From assembly GCF_004366595.1 (NCBI RefSeq), contig NZ_SORE01000022.1, forward strand, positions 1-64,000: DNA of 64,000 nt, given 5' to 3'. The notes beneath the pieces were generated by a model, which made no database searches, was not told the origin of the DNA, and worked only from the letters and a program-made list of their open reading frames with translations. Source of the stretch: Paraburkholderia rhizosphaerae. GTDB lineage: Bacteria > Pseudomonadota > Gammaproteobacteria > Burkholderiales > Burkholderiaceae. A program made the translations under genes and the position numbers. Numbering within the stretch: position 1 is the stretch's first letter; each line of letters starts with the position of its first letter. Shown in pieces: positions 52,949 through 62,309 of the stretch.

Positions 52949-54040
52949 TCACGGCACTTGCGTCACGCCCACCGGCGAAGCGCACGGGCCTTGAGATGGA
53001 TTGCCGCAGTCACTCGTGAGCGAGCGCTGACCTGAGGAAGGAGTCACGGTGAACAGTTTGGCCACACGAGGTCCGAACGGATTGTTCGGCGGAGGCTCGA
53101 GGTTCACCACCAGTGCGTTTTGCGCATTCGCCCAGATTGCGGTCGGCCCGGCGCTGGTCGGCCCTTGTGCCGCGTTGCCGTAGTCCGTGGTTACGGTCCG
53201 GTTGCCGTTCTGCGGACTGACACTGAGCACTGAGCCTTTGCTGTTGGTCCCTCCCCGGGCGTCGGTCAGGTAGAGCGGGCCGGGCGAGCCAAGCAAACCG
53301 GAATACAGCGATACCTGTACCGGCGAGTTTGCTACGGTCCCTTGACTGGTATTGCCAAGATCGCTGAGCAGCGTGCGGTTCCCGTTAGCGTCTACGGAAA
53401 TGATCGCCGAAGTCCTTGCGCCGCTGCTCGTGTTGGCTAGCACGATGATCTTGTCAGGCACGCCGAGCAGGCTGGCGTGCAAGGTGATCGACGTCGGGTT
53501 TGCGCCTGCAGTGCCCTGTGCCTGGTTGCCGAAGTCGCTGAGCACAGTGCGTTGACCGGTAGCCGGGTTGACCTTGAAGATCGCGCCATTGTTGTTTGTA
53601 CCTGCGGATTTGTCGGCCACATATAGCGCGGTGCCGAGCCCGAGCAGCCCGTTGCTACCGACTACCGCCACCGGTTGAAGGCCCAGCGGGCCCTGGCCTG
53701 GATTATTGAAGTCAGTGATCAGCGTGCGCGCTCCGGTAGTGGGATTCACGCCATAGAGCGCGCGGCTGGACATATCCACGGCCACCACCGTATAGCCTGT
53801 GAGTCCGAGCAGGCCGTCGGGTACAGAGCCGACAGCAAACAGGTTGCCGCCAGACACCGGCCCTTGGGCCGCATTGCCAAAATCGCTCACGATAGTCCGG
53901 TTGCCTGATCCGTCCACCTTCAGTAGCGCCCCGGCCTGGTTGGTGCCGAGGTGCGAGTCGAGTAGAAAAGTGCTCTGCGCATGCGCGGCGGGCAGTGTTG
54001 CGGACATAAGCAAGCAAATTGCGACGACAAGTGATTTCAT
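52949..54040 (-). CDS. secreted protein with DFGN-type propeller repeats
   Basis: A 363-residue exported protein (signal peptide ending AAHAQ). The rest is a repeat of about 45-60 residues with the core G-x-R-T-x-x-(S/T)DFGN-x-x-QG, seen six times (VSDFGNAAQGPVSGGNLFAV, ITDFNNPGQGPLGLQPVAVV, LSDFGNQAQGTAGANPTSIT, LSDLGNTSQGTVANSPVQVS, TTDYGNAAQGPTSAGPTAIW, TSDCGNPSQGPCASPVGVTQ). Each copy is followed by strands with Leu/Val. It is likely a six- or seven-bladed beta-propeller. GGAGG precedes the ATG. The ligand is unknown. Confidence 0.75.
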   Translation of the reverse strand: MKSLVVAICLLMSATLPAAHAQSTFLLDSHLGTNQAGALLKVDGSGNRTIVSDFGNAAQGPVSGGNLFAVGSVPDGLLGLTGYTVVAVDMSSRALYGVNPTTGARTLITDFNNPGQGPLGLQPVAVVGSNGLLGLGTALYVADKSAGTNNNGAIFKVNPATGQRTVLSDFGNQAQGTAGANPTSITLHASLLGVPDKIIVLANTSSGARTSAIISVDANGNRTLLSDLGNTSQGTVANSPVQVSLYSGLLGSPGPLYLTDARGGTNSKGSVLSVSPQNGNRTVTTDYGNAAQGPTSAGPTAIWANAQNALVVNLEPPPNNPFGPRVAKLFTVTPSSGQRSLTSDCGNPSQGPCASPVGVTQVP

Positions 54041-54406
54041 GATTGCCTCCTGCGTGAAGGCATGGCCAAAACGCGCCGTGCCGATAGCAAATATCCGGAT
54101 ATCGATTTACTGGATACGAATTAAAAGATATTCGTTAATGATTCGATTTGATCGGGAATAATCAGAGAACCTCCGATGATCGGGTCGATAGACAGGGCGG
54201 GGATCCAGCTCAACGTACGGGTGGAAACCAGTGAGGTGGTTTGCAATCGGGTATTGCGGGATATGAAGGTGTTTACGTCAATTTATTATTTGATATATGC
54301 CTTAAAAAAATGTGCTAATCAATTTGTGGAGCAGTATAGTTAAGGTGTCTGGATTTACAAGCGCGACTTGTAAATAAGATGCAGGAACTTCATAGGGGCG
54401 CCTAAA
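54041..54406. other. intergenic region upstream of membrane protein
   Basis: About 365 bases of AT-rich DNA, no credible gene. It contains the palindrome listed at 54353-54375 next to the start of the membrane protein. Confidence 0.4.
54353..54375. promoter_or_regulatory. ATTTACAAG inverted repeat upstream of membrane protein
   Basis: Arms ATTTACAAG / CTTGTAAAT, 9 bases each and perfect, around CGCGA. It ends 32 bases before the TTG start of the following gene. It could be an operator or a hairpin in the 5' leader. Confidence 0.45.
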
Positions 54407-55258
54407 TTGAGGGAGAAGAATGCTAACTGTGTCGATAAGAATGGTTTAAAGAATTGCGCATGGATGGTCGTGGCCGTGTTGACCGCGGCGATGGTGATTG
54501 CGTTGACAACGTTGTGGATGGAGCGTCGGGCGCCCGGCAATCGTGCGCAACCCGCGTGGCAAACTGCGTCGTCGGGCATCGTGTCGCCGCGCGCTTTCCC
54601 CGGCGCAGATCAGGCCGGCGCGGCGCTGTTCGGGCGGCAAGCAACTGTGGACGTGCTGGAACAACTCGCCGCGCCGCGCGCGACGCCTTGGGTACCGGCT
54701 GCGACGTCGCAAAGTGCCACGCTATCGGAAGCGTATCAACGTGCGATGGAATTTCCGGTGTTCGATTCGCTGGCGAGCCGGAAAGATCCCGAGGGTCTGT
54801 TCGAGACCGCCGCATGGGCCGACGCTTGCCGGCAAGTCGAGGTACACGACGCGACGCTCCGTTGCGGCGATAGCCGCCTGCGCGATCCGGCTTACGCGGA
54901 AACCGTGTTGGCGCGAGCAGCTGGCACAGGTCAGGCCGGCGCGATCCTTGAGTTGGCGATGCGTTATCCAACCTCATGGAACACGATCTCACTCGGCAAC
55001 GGCGTGATGCTGGACGACGCGCTCTATATGCTCGCGCAACACGGGAACTTGCGCGCGCTGGATCTGCTGCGACAGTGGTGCACGTTGGGGAACCACTGCA
55101 AGGAGCCAACGCTGACCCGCAATGTGTTGATGCTGTTGATGTTTCGTGCGACGGGCGTCAGCTATCAAGCGGCCGATGCAGCGTCAGGATTCGAAGGCAG
55201 CGCGGCCGACATCCGGCGCGCCGAGTCGCGGGCGGCGCAAATGGGCTTACTGCATTGA
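54407..55258 (+). CDS. hypothetical single-pass membrane protein
   Basis: A 283-residue protein. A hydrophobic segment near residues 19-37 (WMVVAVLTAAMVIALTTLW) probably anchors it, with the rest outside. The large C-terminal domain has Trp/Cys-rich pieces (DACRQVEVHDATLRCGDSRL, LRQWCTLGNHCKEPTLTRN) that look disulfide-stabilised. The TTG at 54407 has AGGGG about 9 bases upstream, so it is a likely start; an internal ATG at residue 20 lies inside the membrane segment. No family recognised. Confidence 0.6.
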   Translation: MREKNANCVDKNGLKNCAWMVVAVLTAAMVIALTTLWMERRAPGNRAQPAWQTASSGIVSPRAFPGADQAGAALFGRQATVDVLEQLAAPRATPWVPAATSQSATLSEAYQRAMEFPVFDSLASRKDPEGLFETAAWADACRQVEVHDATLRCGDSRLRDPAYAETVLARAAGTGQAGAILELAMRYPTSWNTISLGNGVMLDDALYMLAQHGNLRALDLLRQWCTLGNHCKEPTLTRNVLMLLMFRATGVSYQAADAASGFEGSAADIRRAESRAAQMGLLH

Positions 55259-55319
55259 GACAGTACACCGCCAGGCGCCGATCAGATGCCGACGCCGAAC
55301 TATGAGCTGTTCGAGACGA

Positions 55320-55475
55320 TCACGCTTTCGAAGCGGCAGCGCTAAGCGGGTAGGGTGTCGCGCCGGCGTCGTTTGCGAATGCCGGTGCGCTGAGCGCCGC
55401 GGTGGCGACAACCAGTGCGATTGCAGTAAGGCTGGCGCCGCCGACCAGCAAGGACGCGGCCAATGGTCTTGTCAT
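55320..55475 (-). CDS. small secreted peptide
   Basis: A 51-residue exported peptide: hydrophobic signal (LTAIALVVATAALSAPAFA) followed by a short mature tail NDAGATPYPLSAAASKA. GGAGT precedes the ATG at 55475. Such tiny exported proteins are common in Burkholderia and without known function. Confidence 0.55.
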   Translation of the reverse strand: MTRPLAASLLVGGASLTAIALVVATAALSAPAFANDAGATPYPLSAAASKA

Positions 55476-55567
55476 GATCGTGACTCCGTTGTTTGAGGGA
55501 CCCGGCACGGCGCATGCTGCGTTCGTGCCGGGCTACATCAGGTTAATTCGACACCCTAAGCGCTCGC

Positions 55568-55993
55568 TTAAACCAGCGTCAACGTTACGTCGATATTGCC
55601 GCGCGTCGCATTCGAATACGGACAGACGACGTGCGCCTTGTCGATCAGCGCCTGAGCCGCCGCGCGATCCATACCCGGCAGCGAGATCTTCATCTCGACT
55701 TCGATACCGAAGCCATTCGGAATCTGGCCGATGCCGACGCTGCTGTCGATCGACGCGTCCGCCGGCATCGAAATCTTGTCGCGCGCCGCGACGAACTTCA
55801 TCGCGCCGATAAAGCATGCGCTGTAGCCGGCCGCGAACAGTTGCTCCGGGTTCGCGCCGTCGCCGCCCGCTCCGCCGAGCTCGCGCGGCGTAGTCAGCTT
55901 GAAATCGAGCTTGCTATCGGCCACTGTCGCACGGCCATCGCGGCCGCCGGTTGCGTGAGCGTGAGCACGGTACAGCACTTTTTCGATCGACAT
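55568..55993 (-). CDS. ohr: organic hydroperoxide resistance protein
   Basis: A 141-residue OsmC/Ohr-family protein. The two redox cysteines lie at Cys60 (FAAGYSACFIGAMKFVA) and Cys124 (HVVCPYSNATRGNIDV), the usual Ohr pair. It reduces organic hydroperoxides with lipoyl donors. Usually an OhrR (MarR) regulator lies adjacent; here the neighbour upstream is a TetR-type gene on the same strand, about 205 bases away. Confidence 0.9.
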   Translation of the reverse strand: MSIEKVLYRAHAHATGGRDGRATVADSKLDFKLTTPRELGGAGGDGANPEQLFAAGYSACFIGAMKFVAARDKISMPADASIDSSVGIGQIPNGFGIEVEMKISLPGMDRAAAQALIDKAHVVCPYSNATRGNIDVTLTLV

Positions 55994-56199
55994 GATGGAA
56001 CTCCTGTTCGCGTTGGGTTAAATGGGACCTGCTTGCGGGTTGGCCGGCACTCGTCGTTATCCAATGACGACGATGCCTGCTTGAAGCCCGATACAGCTTA
56101 AAGCTTCGCTCCGGTCGACTATCAATCTACTGGAAGATAGATAACCGTCGCTGCAAAAAAGCGGCGAACCGCTCGACCTGCACCTGTATGACATTCACT

Positions 56200-56766
56200 C
56201 TACTTCGACACCTTCCACGACGCCTCGACTTCTTCGAGCCGCGATTTTGTCTGAAACAACCGGCTCGCCAGCGCACTGCCCTGATACGCGGCGAACAACG
56301 TGCGCGCCGCTGCTTCCGGCTTGCCATTTACCGCAAGCGTGCGTTCTTTCACGCCTTGTGCGAGCACCTTCGCGAGCCAGCTTTCGTTGGCCTTGAAAAA
56401 GGCCTGCACAGCGGCACGAACCGTGTCCGGCAGCGACCCGATGTCGGCGGCGAGCATGCCGCACAGACAGATCTGATCGCCATCGCCAAGCACACGGCCA
56501 AACAGCTTCGTGTATTTCGACAGCTTTGCATCCGCGGGCAACGACGCATCTACCGAGCGAAGCAGCCCGAAGATCTGGTCGCTGTATTCGTTGACCGCTT
56601 CGAGCGCCAGGTCTTCCTTCGACGGGAAGTAGTAGTGGATGCTTGAAGTTTTCACCCCGACCAGTTCGGACAGATCGCGATAGCTAAACCCGTTGTAGCC
56701 ATGCAGCATCATCAACGTGATGGCGTGATCGAGAAGCTGCTCGCGGACTGTTGCTGTCGTTTCCAT
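56200..56766 (-). CDS. TetR-family transcriptional regulator
   Basis: A 188-residue TetR-type protein: helix-turn-helix LDHAITLMMLHGYNGFSYRD, then LSELVGVKTSSIHYYFPSKE, and an effector domain with the Cys pair DGDQICLCGMLAADIGSLPD. It lies upstream of ohr in the same direction. A palindrome TATCTA-CTCA-TAGATA is located at its start (56778-56793). It may control itself and perhaps ohr. Confidence 0.87.
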   Translation of the reverse strand: METTATVREQLLDHAITLMMLHGYNGFSYRDLSELVGVKTSSIHYYFPSKEDLALEAVNEYSDQIFGLLRSVDASLPADAKLSKYTKLFGRVLGDGDQICLCGMLAADIGSLPDTVRAAVQAFFKANESWLAKVLAQGVKERTLAVNGKPEAAARTLFAAYQGSALASRLFQTKSRLEEVEASWKVSK

Positions 56767-56777
56767 GACTCGTACTT

Positions 56778-56793
56778 TATCTACTCATAGATA
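56778..56793. promoter_or_regulatory. TATCTA-N4-TAGATA operator at TetR gene
   Basis: A perfect inverted repeat 12 bases upstream of the TetR start. A related TAGATA half-site at 56138-56143 lies between the TetR gene and ohr, with a weak partner. Autoregulation by the TetR protein is the simplest reading. Confidence 0.5.
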
Positions 56794-56874
56794 GACAGTC
56801 AAGCGGTTTTCCTAACATCGACGATTTCTTGCCCCCATGCGAATACCGAAGCACCTATGCGAATCGCATGGACG

Positions 56875-56888
56875 TTGATAAGCATCAA
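56875..56888 (+). promoter_or_regulatory. FNR/Dnr-type box upstream of narG
   Basis: TTGATAAGCATCAA is an exact match to the TTGAT-N4-ATCAA consensus for FNR-family regulators. It lies 94 bases before the narG ATG. An FNR-type activator responding to low oxygen would bind here. The factor is not in the window. Confidence 0.75.
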
Positions 56889-56981
56889 CATTCGCGCCTT
56901 AAATATGTGTCAACTTTACTTATTCTTTGTTGCATCCTTTAATGTCTGGACCAGCCCCCACAGACAGATACGAGATCTCAT

Positions 56982-59900
56982 ATGAGTCACTTTCTGGACA
57001 GGTTGCGTTACTTTTCAACGGCCCGGCCGCAGTTCTCCGATGGACACGGCGCAGTTACCGACGAAGACAGAAAGTGGGAGGACGCGTATCGCCAGCGATG
57101 GCAGCACGACAAGATCGTACGTTCGACGCATGGCGTGAACTGCACCGGCTCCTGCTCCTGGAAGATTTATGTGAAAGGCGGAATCGTCACCTGGGAAACC
57201 CAGCAGACCGACTATCCGCGCACACGCCCCGATATGCCGAATCACGAGCCGCGCGGCTGCTCGCGCGGCGCGTCGTATTCGTGGTATCTGTACAGCGCGA
57301 ATCGACTCAAATATCCGCTCGTGCGCAGCGCGCTCGTCAAACTATGGCGCGAGCGGCGGCGTACCCTCGAACCGGTCGACGCATGGCAATCGATCGTCGA
57401 GGACGATGCGGCGCGACGCAGCTACCAGATGCGCCGTGGTCTCGGCGGTTTTATCCGCTCGACATGGGATGAAGTGAACGAGATTGTCGCCGCGGCCAAC
57501 GTCTATACCGTGAAGCGGTATGGACCAGATCGCGTGACTGGTTTTTCACCCATTCCGGCGATGTCGATGGTGTCGTACGCGGCAGGCTCGCGCTATCTGT
57601 CGCTGATCGGCGGCGTATGCCTGAGCTTCTACGACTGGTATTGCGATCTGCCGCCCGCGTCGCCGCAAACCTGGGGCGAGCAGACCGACGTGCCCGAATC
57701 CGCCGACTGGTACAACTCGACGTTCATTGTGATGTGGGGCTCCAACGTCCCGCAGACGCGTACACCCGATGCGCATTTCATGACCGAAGTGCGCTACAAG
57801 GGCACGAAAATCGTGTCGGTGTTTCCCGACTATGCGGAAGGCGCGAAATTCGGCGACATCTGGCTGCATCCAAAGCAGGGCACTGACGCGGCCCTCGCGC
57901 TCGCGATGGGCCATGTAATCCTCAAGGAATTCCACCTCGCCGGCAAAAGCGACTATTTCATCGACTATTGCCGCCGCTTTACCGATATGCCGTGTCTCGT
58001 GCGGCTGATCCCGCGCGATGGCCGCTATGTGCCCGAGCGCCTGTTGCGCGCGTCCGATTTCGACGATGGCCTGGGCCAGGCGAACAATCCGGACTGGAAG
58101 ACGGTGGTCGTCGATACGGCGAGCAATGCATTCGCGGTGCCGGTCGGGTCCGCGGGGTTCCGCTGGGGGCAAAAAGAAGGCGAGGACAAGGGCAAGTGGA
58201 ACCTGAAGGAGGAAGCGGCGACGGGTGCATCGCTGGTGTCGCGTCTATCGCTGGTGAACGCGCATGACGACGTTGTCGATGTGCTGTTCCCGTACTTCGG
58301 CAATATCCGCCATCCGCATTTCACGCACACGTCGCACGCATCCGAACTGTCACGCAGGATCGGCGTGCGCCGCGTCGCCACGCGTGACGGCGACGTGTTG
58401 GTCGCGACTGTCTATGATCTGTTCGTCGCGAACTACGGGCTCGATCAGGGGCTGGGCGGCGAACATGTCGCGAAGAGCTACGACGACAACCTGCCTTATA
58501 CGCCCGCGTGGCAGGAAGCGATCACCGGTGTGAAACGCGCGGACGTGATCAACGTCGCGCGTCAGTTTGCGGAAAACGCGCACAAGACGCACGGCAAGTC
58601 GATGGTGATCATCGGCGCCGGGATCAATCACTGGTTCCATATGGACATGGCGTACCGCGGGATCATCAATATGCTGATCATGTGCGGTTGCGTCGGCCAG
58701 TCCGGTGGCGGCTGGTCGCATTACGTCGGGCAGGAAAAGCTGCGTCCGCAAACCGGCTGGACCGCGCTCGCATTCGCGCTCGACTGGCACCGGCCGCCGC
58801 GTCAGATGAACGCGACGTCGTTCTTCTATGCGCACACGGACCAATGGCGCTACGACCCGATGGACCCGACCGCGCTGCTTTCTCCGCTTGCGGACAAGAC
58901 GCAGTTTACCGGCACGCCGATCGATTACAACGTGCGTGCTGAGCGGATGGGGTGGCTGCCGTCCGCGCCGCAGCTCGGTGTCAATCCGCTGAAGGTGGGC
59001 CGCAGTCTCGACGATCCATCGCAAGCCGCCGCGACGATTGCAGCGAACCTGAAATCGGGCACCCTGCGGCTCGCCTGCGAAGACCCCGACAGCGGGGCCA
59101 ACTTCCCGCGCAACCTGTTCGTCTGGCGTTCGAATCTGCTTGGCTCGTCGGGCAAGGGTCACGAGTATTTTCTCAAGCATCTGCTCGGTACCACGCACGG
59201 CGTGCAAGGCGAGGAAGTGGTCAAGAGCGGCCACCCGCGCCCGGAAGAAGTGGTGTGGCAGGAAGAAGCGCCGCGCGGCAAGCTCGATCTGCTGGTCACG
59301 CTCGACTTCCGGATGTCGACCACCTGCATGTACTCGGACGTCGTGTTGCCGACCGCGACGTGGTACGAGAAGGACGATATGAATACGTCCGACATGCATC
59401 CGTTCATTCATCCGCTATCCGCGGCGGTCGACCCCGCATGGCAATCGAAGAGCGACTGGGAAATCTTCAAAGGGATCGCGAAGCGCTTCTCGGAGTTGAG
59501 TGTCGGACACCTGGGCGTCGAACGCGATGTCGTGCTCGCGCCGATTGCACACGACAGTCCCGCGGAACTCGCTCAACCGTTCGACGTGAAAGACTGGAAA
59601 CGCGGCGATTGCGAGCCGCAGCCGGGTAAGACGATGCCGTCGGTGATGGTGGTCGAGCGCGACTACCCGGCGACCTACGACCGCTACACGTCGCTTGGGC
59701 CACTGATGGACAAGCTGGGCAACGGTGGCAAAGGCATCAGCTGGGACACGAAGGAAGAGGTCGAACTGCTCGGCGCGCTGAACTATCGCGTCGCGAATGA
59801 CAGCATGAGTGCGGACGGAACAAGCAACAGTGCGGCAGGACGCCCGCGCATCGACACCGCACTCGATGCGGCCGAGGTGATTCTTTCGCTCGCCCCGGAG

Positions 59901-60785
59901 ACCAACGGCGCCGTCGCGGTGAAAGCATGGGAAGCGGTGTCCGCGATCACCGGCATCGAACACGCGCACCTCGCCGACGCGCGTGCCGATGAAAAAATCC
60001 GCTTCCGCGATATCCAGGCGCAGCCGCGCAAGATCATCTCGTCGCCGACCTGGAGCGGTATCGAATCGGAGCACGTGTCGTACAACGCCGGTTACACGAA
60101 CGTTCACGAGCTGATTCCATGGCGCACGATCAGCGGCCGCCAGCAGCTGTATCAGGACCATCTGTGGATGCGTGCGTTCGGCGAATCGTTATGCGTGTAC
60201 AAGCCGCCGATCGAAACCGGCAACTACGAAAAGATGCTCGGCGCACGCTCGAACGGCAACCCGGAGATCGTGCTGAACTTCATCACGCCGCATCAGAAGT
60301 GGGGTATTCACAGCACGTATACGGACAACCTGCTGATGCTCACGCTATCGCGCGGTGGCCCGATTGTCTGGTTATCGGAAACCGACGCGAAGCAGATCGG
60401 CGTCGTCGATAACGACTGGATCGAGTGCTACAACGCCAACGGCGCGCTGTGCGCACGCGCGGTGGTGAGCCAGCGGATCCCGCACGGAATGGTGATGATG
60501 TATCACGCGCAGGAAAAGATCGTGAACACGCCGGGTTCGGAAATCACCGGCACACGCGGCGGCATTCATAACTCGGTCACGCGCGTGTCGCTGAAGCCGA
60601 CGCATATGATCGGCGGCTATGCGCAACTCGCGTACGGCTTCAACTACTACGGCACGGTCGGCTCGAATCGCGACGAATTCCTGATCGTGCGCAAGATGAA
60701 AGAGGTCAACTGGCTCGACGATGCGCCGGCCGATCCCGTCAACCCTGCCACCGAGCACAAACAGCGTGAAGGAGAAACCTCATGA
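56982..60785 (+). CDS. narG: respiratory nitrate reductase alpha subunit
   Basis: A 1267-residue molybdopterin-guanine-dinucleotide enzyme, the normal length. The N-terminal [4Fe-4S]-binding HxxxCxxxC is HGVNCTGSCSW (His50, Cys54, Cys58), with a fourth ligand at Cys93 (EPRGCSRGA). The active-site region contains WYNSTFIVMWGSNVPQTRTP. It reduces nitrate to nitrite on the cytoplasmic face of the membrane. Its stop overlaps narH (ATGA). Expression is probably controlled by the FNR-type box upstream. Confidence 0.96.
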   Translation: MSHFLDRLRYFSTARPQFSDGHGAVTDEDRKWEDAYRQRWQHDKIVRSTHGVNCTGSCSWKIYVKGGIVTWETQQTDYPRTRPDMPNHEPRGCSRGASYSWYLYSANRLKYPLVRSALVKLWRERRRTLEPVDAWQSIVEDDAARRSYQMRRGLGGFIRSTWDEVNEIVAAANVYTVKRYGPDRVTGFSPIPAMSMVSYAAGSRYLSLIGGVCLSFYDWYCDLPPASPQTWGEQTDVPESADWYNSTFIVMWGSNVPQTRTPDAHFMTEVRYKGTKIVSVFPDYAEGAKFGDIWLHPKQGTDAALALAMGHVILKEFHLAGKSDYFIDYCRRFTDMPCLVRLIPRDGRYVPERLLRASDFDDGLGQANNPDWKTVVVDTASNAFAVPVGSAGFRWGQKEGEDKGKWNLKEEAATGASLVSRLSLVNAHDDVVDVLFPYFGNIRHPHFTHTSHASELSRRIGVRRVATRDGDVLVATVYDLFVANYGLDQGLGGEHVAKSYDDNLPYTPAWQEAITGVKRADVINVARQFAENAHKTHGKSMVIIGAGINHWFHMDMAYRGIINMLIMCGCVGQSGGGWSHYVGQEKLRPQTGWTALAFALDWHRPPRQMNATSFFYAHTDQWRYDPMDPTALLSPLADKTQFTGTPIDYNVRAERMGWLPSAPQLGVNPLKVGRSLDDPSQAAATIAANLKSGTLRLACEDPDSGANFPRNLFVWRSNLLGSSGKGHEYFLKHLLGTTHGVQGEEVVKSGHPRPEEVVWQEEAPRGKLDLLVTLDFRMSTTCMYSDVVLPTATWYEKDDMNTSDMHPFIHPLSAAVDPAWQSKSDWEIFKGIAKRFSELSVGHLGVERDVVLAPIAHDSPAELAQPFDVKDWKRGDCEPQPGKTMPSVMVVERDYPATYDRYTSLGPLMDKLGNGGKGISWDTKEEVELLGALNYRVANDSMSADGTSNSAAGRPRIDTALDAAEVILSLAPETNGAVAVKAWEAVSAITGIEHAHLADARADEKIRFRDIQAQPRKIISSPTWSGIESEHVSYNAGYTNVHELIPWRTISGRQQLYQDHLWMRAFGESLCVYKPPIETGNYEKMLGARSNGNPEIVLNFITPHQKWGIHSTYTDNLLMLTLSRGGPIVWLSETDAKQIGVVDNDWIECYNANGALCARAVVSQRIPHGMVMMYHAQEKIVNTPGSEITGTRGGIHNSVTRVSLKPTHMIGGYAQLAYGFNYYGTVGSNRDEFLIVRKMKEVNWLDDAPADPVNPATEHKQREGETS

Positions 60786-62308
60786 AGGTGCGTGCGCAGA
60801 TCGCGATGGTGCTGAATCTCGACAAATGCATTGGTTGCCATACCTGCTCGGTCACCTGCAAGAACGTCTGGACGAGCCGGGAAGGGATGGAATACGCGTG
60901 GTTCAACAACGTCGAAACGAAGCCCGGCATCGGCTATCCGAAGGACTGGGAGAATCAGGACCGCTGGCGCGGCGGCTGGACGCGCAAACCCGACGGCCGC
61001 ATCGAGCCGCGTCTGGGCGGCAAGTGGCGATTGCTCGCGCAGATCTTCGCGAATCCGCATCTGCCCGAGATCGACGACTACTACGAGCCTTTCACGTTCG
61101 ACTACGCGCATCTGCAGGACGCGGGCGACGCGAAGGCGATGCCGGTGGCGCGGCCACGCTCGCTGATCAGCGGTGAGCGGCTCGAGAAAATCGAATGGGG
61201 GCCGAACTGGGAAGAGATTCTCGGCGGCGAATTCGCGAAGCGCTCGAAAGACTACAACTTCGAGAACGTGCAGAAAGAGATCTACGGGCAGTTCGAAAAC
61301 ACGTTCATGATGTATCTGCCGCGGCTATGCGAGCACTGCCTGAATCCGGCCTGTGTCGCGGCGTGTCCGTCCGGTTCGATCTACAAGCGCGAGGAAGACG
61401 GCATCGTGCTGATCGACCAGGATAAATGCCGCGGCTGGCGTATGTGTGTGTCCGGTTGCCCGTACAAGAAGATCTATTTCAACTGGCATAGCGGCAAGGC
61501 GGAAAAGTGCATCTTCTGTTATCCGCGCATCGAAGTCGGGCAACCGACCGTCTGCTCGGAAACCTGCGTGGGGCGCATTCGCTATCTCGGCGTGCTGCTG
61601 TACGACGCGGACCGGATCAGCGAGGCCGCGAGTGTCGAGCACGAGACCGACCTGTACGAAGCGCAACTGTCGGTGTTTCTCGACCCGCACGATCCCGCGG
61701 TGATCGCGCAGGCGGAGCGCGATGGCGTGCCGGCAGCGTGGATCGACGGCGCGCAGCGCTCGCCGGTCTACAAGATGGCGATCGACTGGAAGATCGCGTT
61801 TCCGCTGCACCCCGAGTACCGGACGCTGCCGATGGTCTGGTACGTGCCGCCGCTTTCGCCGATCAACGCGGCCGCGAATAGCGGCGAACTCGGCATGCAT
61901 GGGTATCTGCCCGATGTGAACTCGCTGCGCATTCCACTGCGCTACCTCGCGAACCTGTTGACCGCCGGCAAGGAAGAGCCGGTGAAGCTCGCACTCGAGC
62001 GGCTGCTCGCGATGCGTGCGTTCATGCGATCGCGGCACGTCGACCAGGTCGACGCACCGGGTGTGCTCAAGCAGGCGGGGCTCACGGTCGCGCAAGTCGA
62101 GGACATGTACCGCTATCTGGCAATTGCGAACTATGAAGACCGCTTCGTGATTCCAACCTCGCACCGCGAGTACGCGGAAGACGCGTTCGATCTGCGCTCG
62201 TCGTGCGGCTTCTCGTTCGGCAATGGCTGTTCCGACGGTCGCTCCGAAGCGAGCCTGTTCACGACGCGCAAGAGCAATCGCAAGATCCCGATTCGCCAGG
62301 AGTTTTGA
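60782..62308 (+). CDS. narH: respiratory nitrate reductase beta subunit
   Basis: A 508-residue iron-sulfur protein with four Cys clusters: CIGCHTCSVTC (from residue 16), CEHCLNPACVAACPSG, CRGWRMCVSGCPYKK and CIFCYPRIEVGQPTVCSETC. The Trp in CRGWRMC is the usual replacement for the fourth ligand of the [3Fe-4S] cluster. It passes electrons from NarI to NarG. It is coupled to narG by a 4-base overlap. Confidence 0.96.
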   Translation: MKVRAQIAMVLNLDKCIGCHTCSVTCKNVWTSREGMEYAWFNNVETKPGIGYPKDWENQDRWRGGWTRKPDGRIEPRLGGKWRLLAQIFANPHLPEIDDYYEPFTFDYAHLQDAGDAKAMPVARPRSLISGERLEKIEWGPNWEEILGGEFAKRSKDYNFENVQKEIYGQFENTFMMYLPRLCEHCLNPACVAACPSGSIYKREEDGIVLIDQDKCRGWRMCVSGCPYKKIYFNWHSGKAEKCIFCYPRIEVGQPTVCSETCVGRIRYLGVLLYDADRISEAASVEHETDLYEAQLSVFLDPHDPAVIAQAERDGVPAAWIDGAQRSPVYKMAIDWKIAFPLHPEYRTLPMVWYVPPLSPINAAANSGELGMHGYLPDVNSLRIPLRYLANLLTAGKEEPVKLALERLLAMRAFMRSRHVDQVDAPGVLKQAGLTVAQVEDMYRYLAIANYEDRFVIPTSHREYAEDAFDLRSSCGFSFGNGCSDGRSEASLFTTRKSNRKIPIRQEF

Positions 62309-62309
62309 C

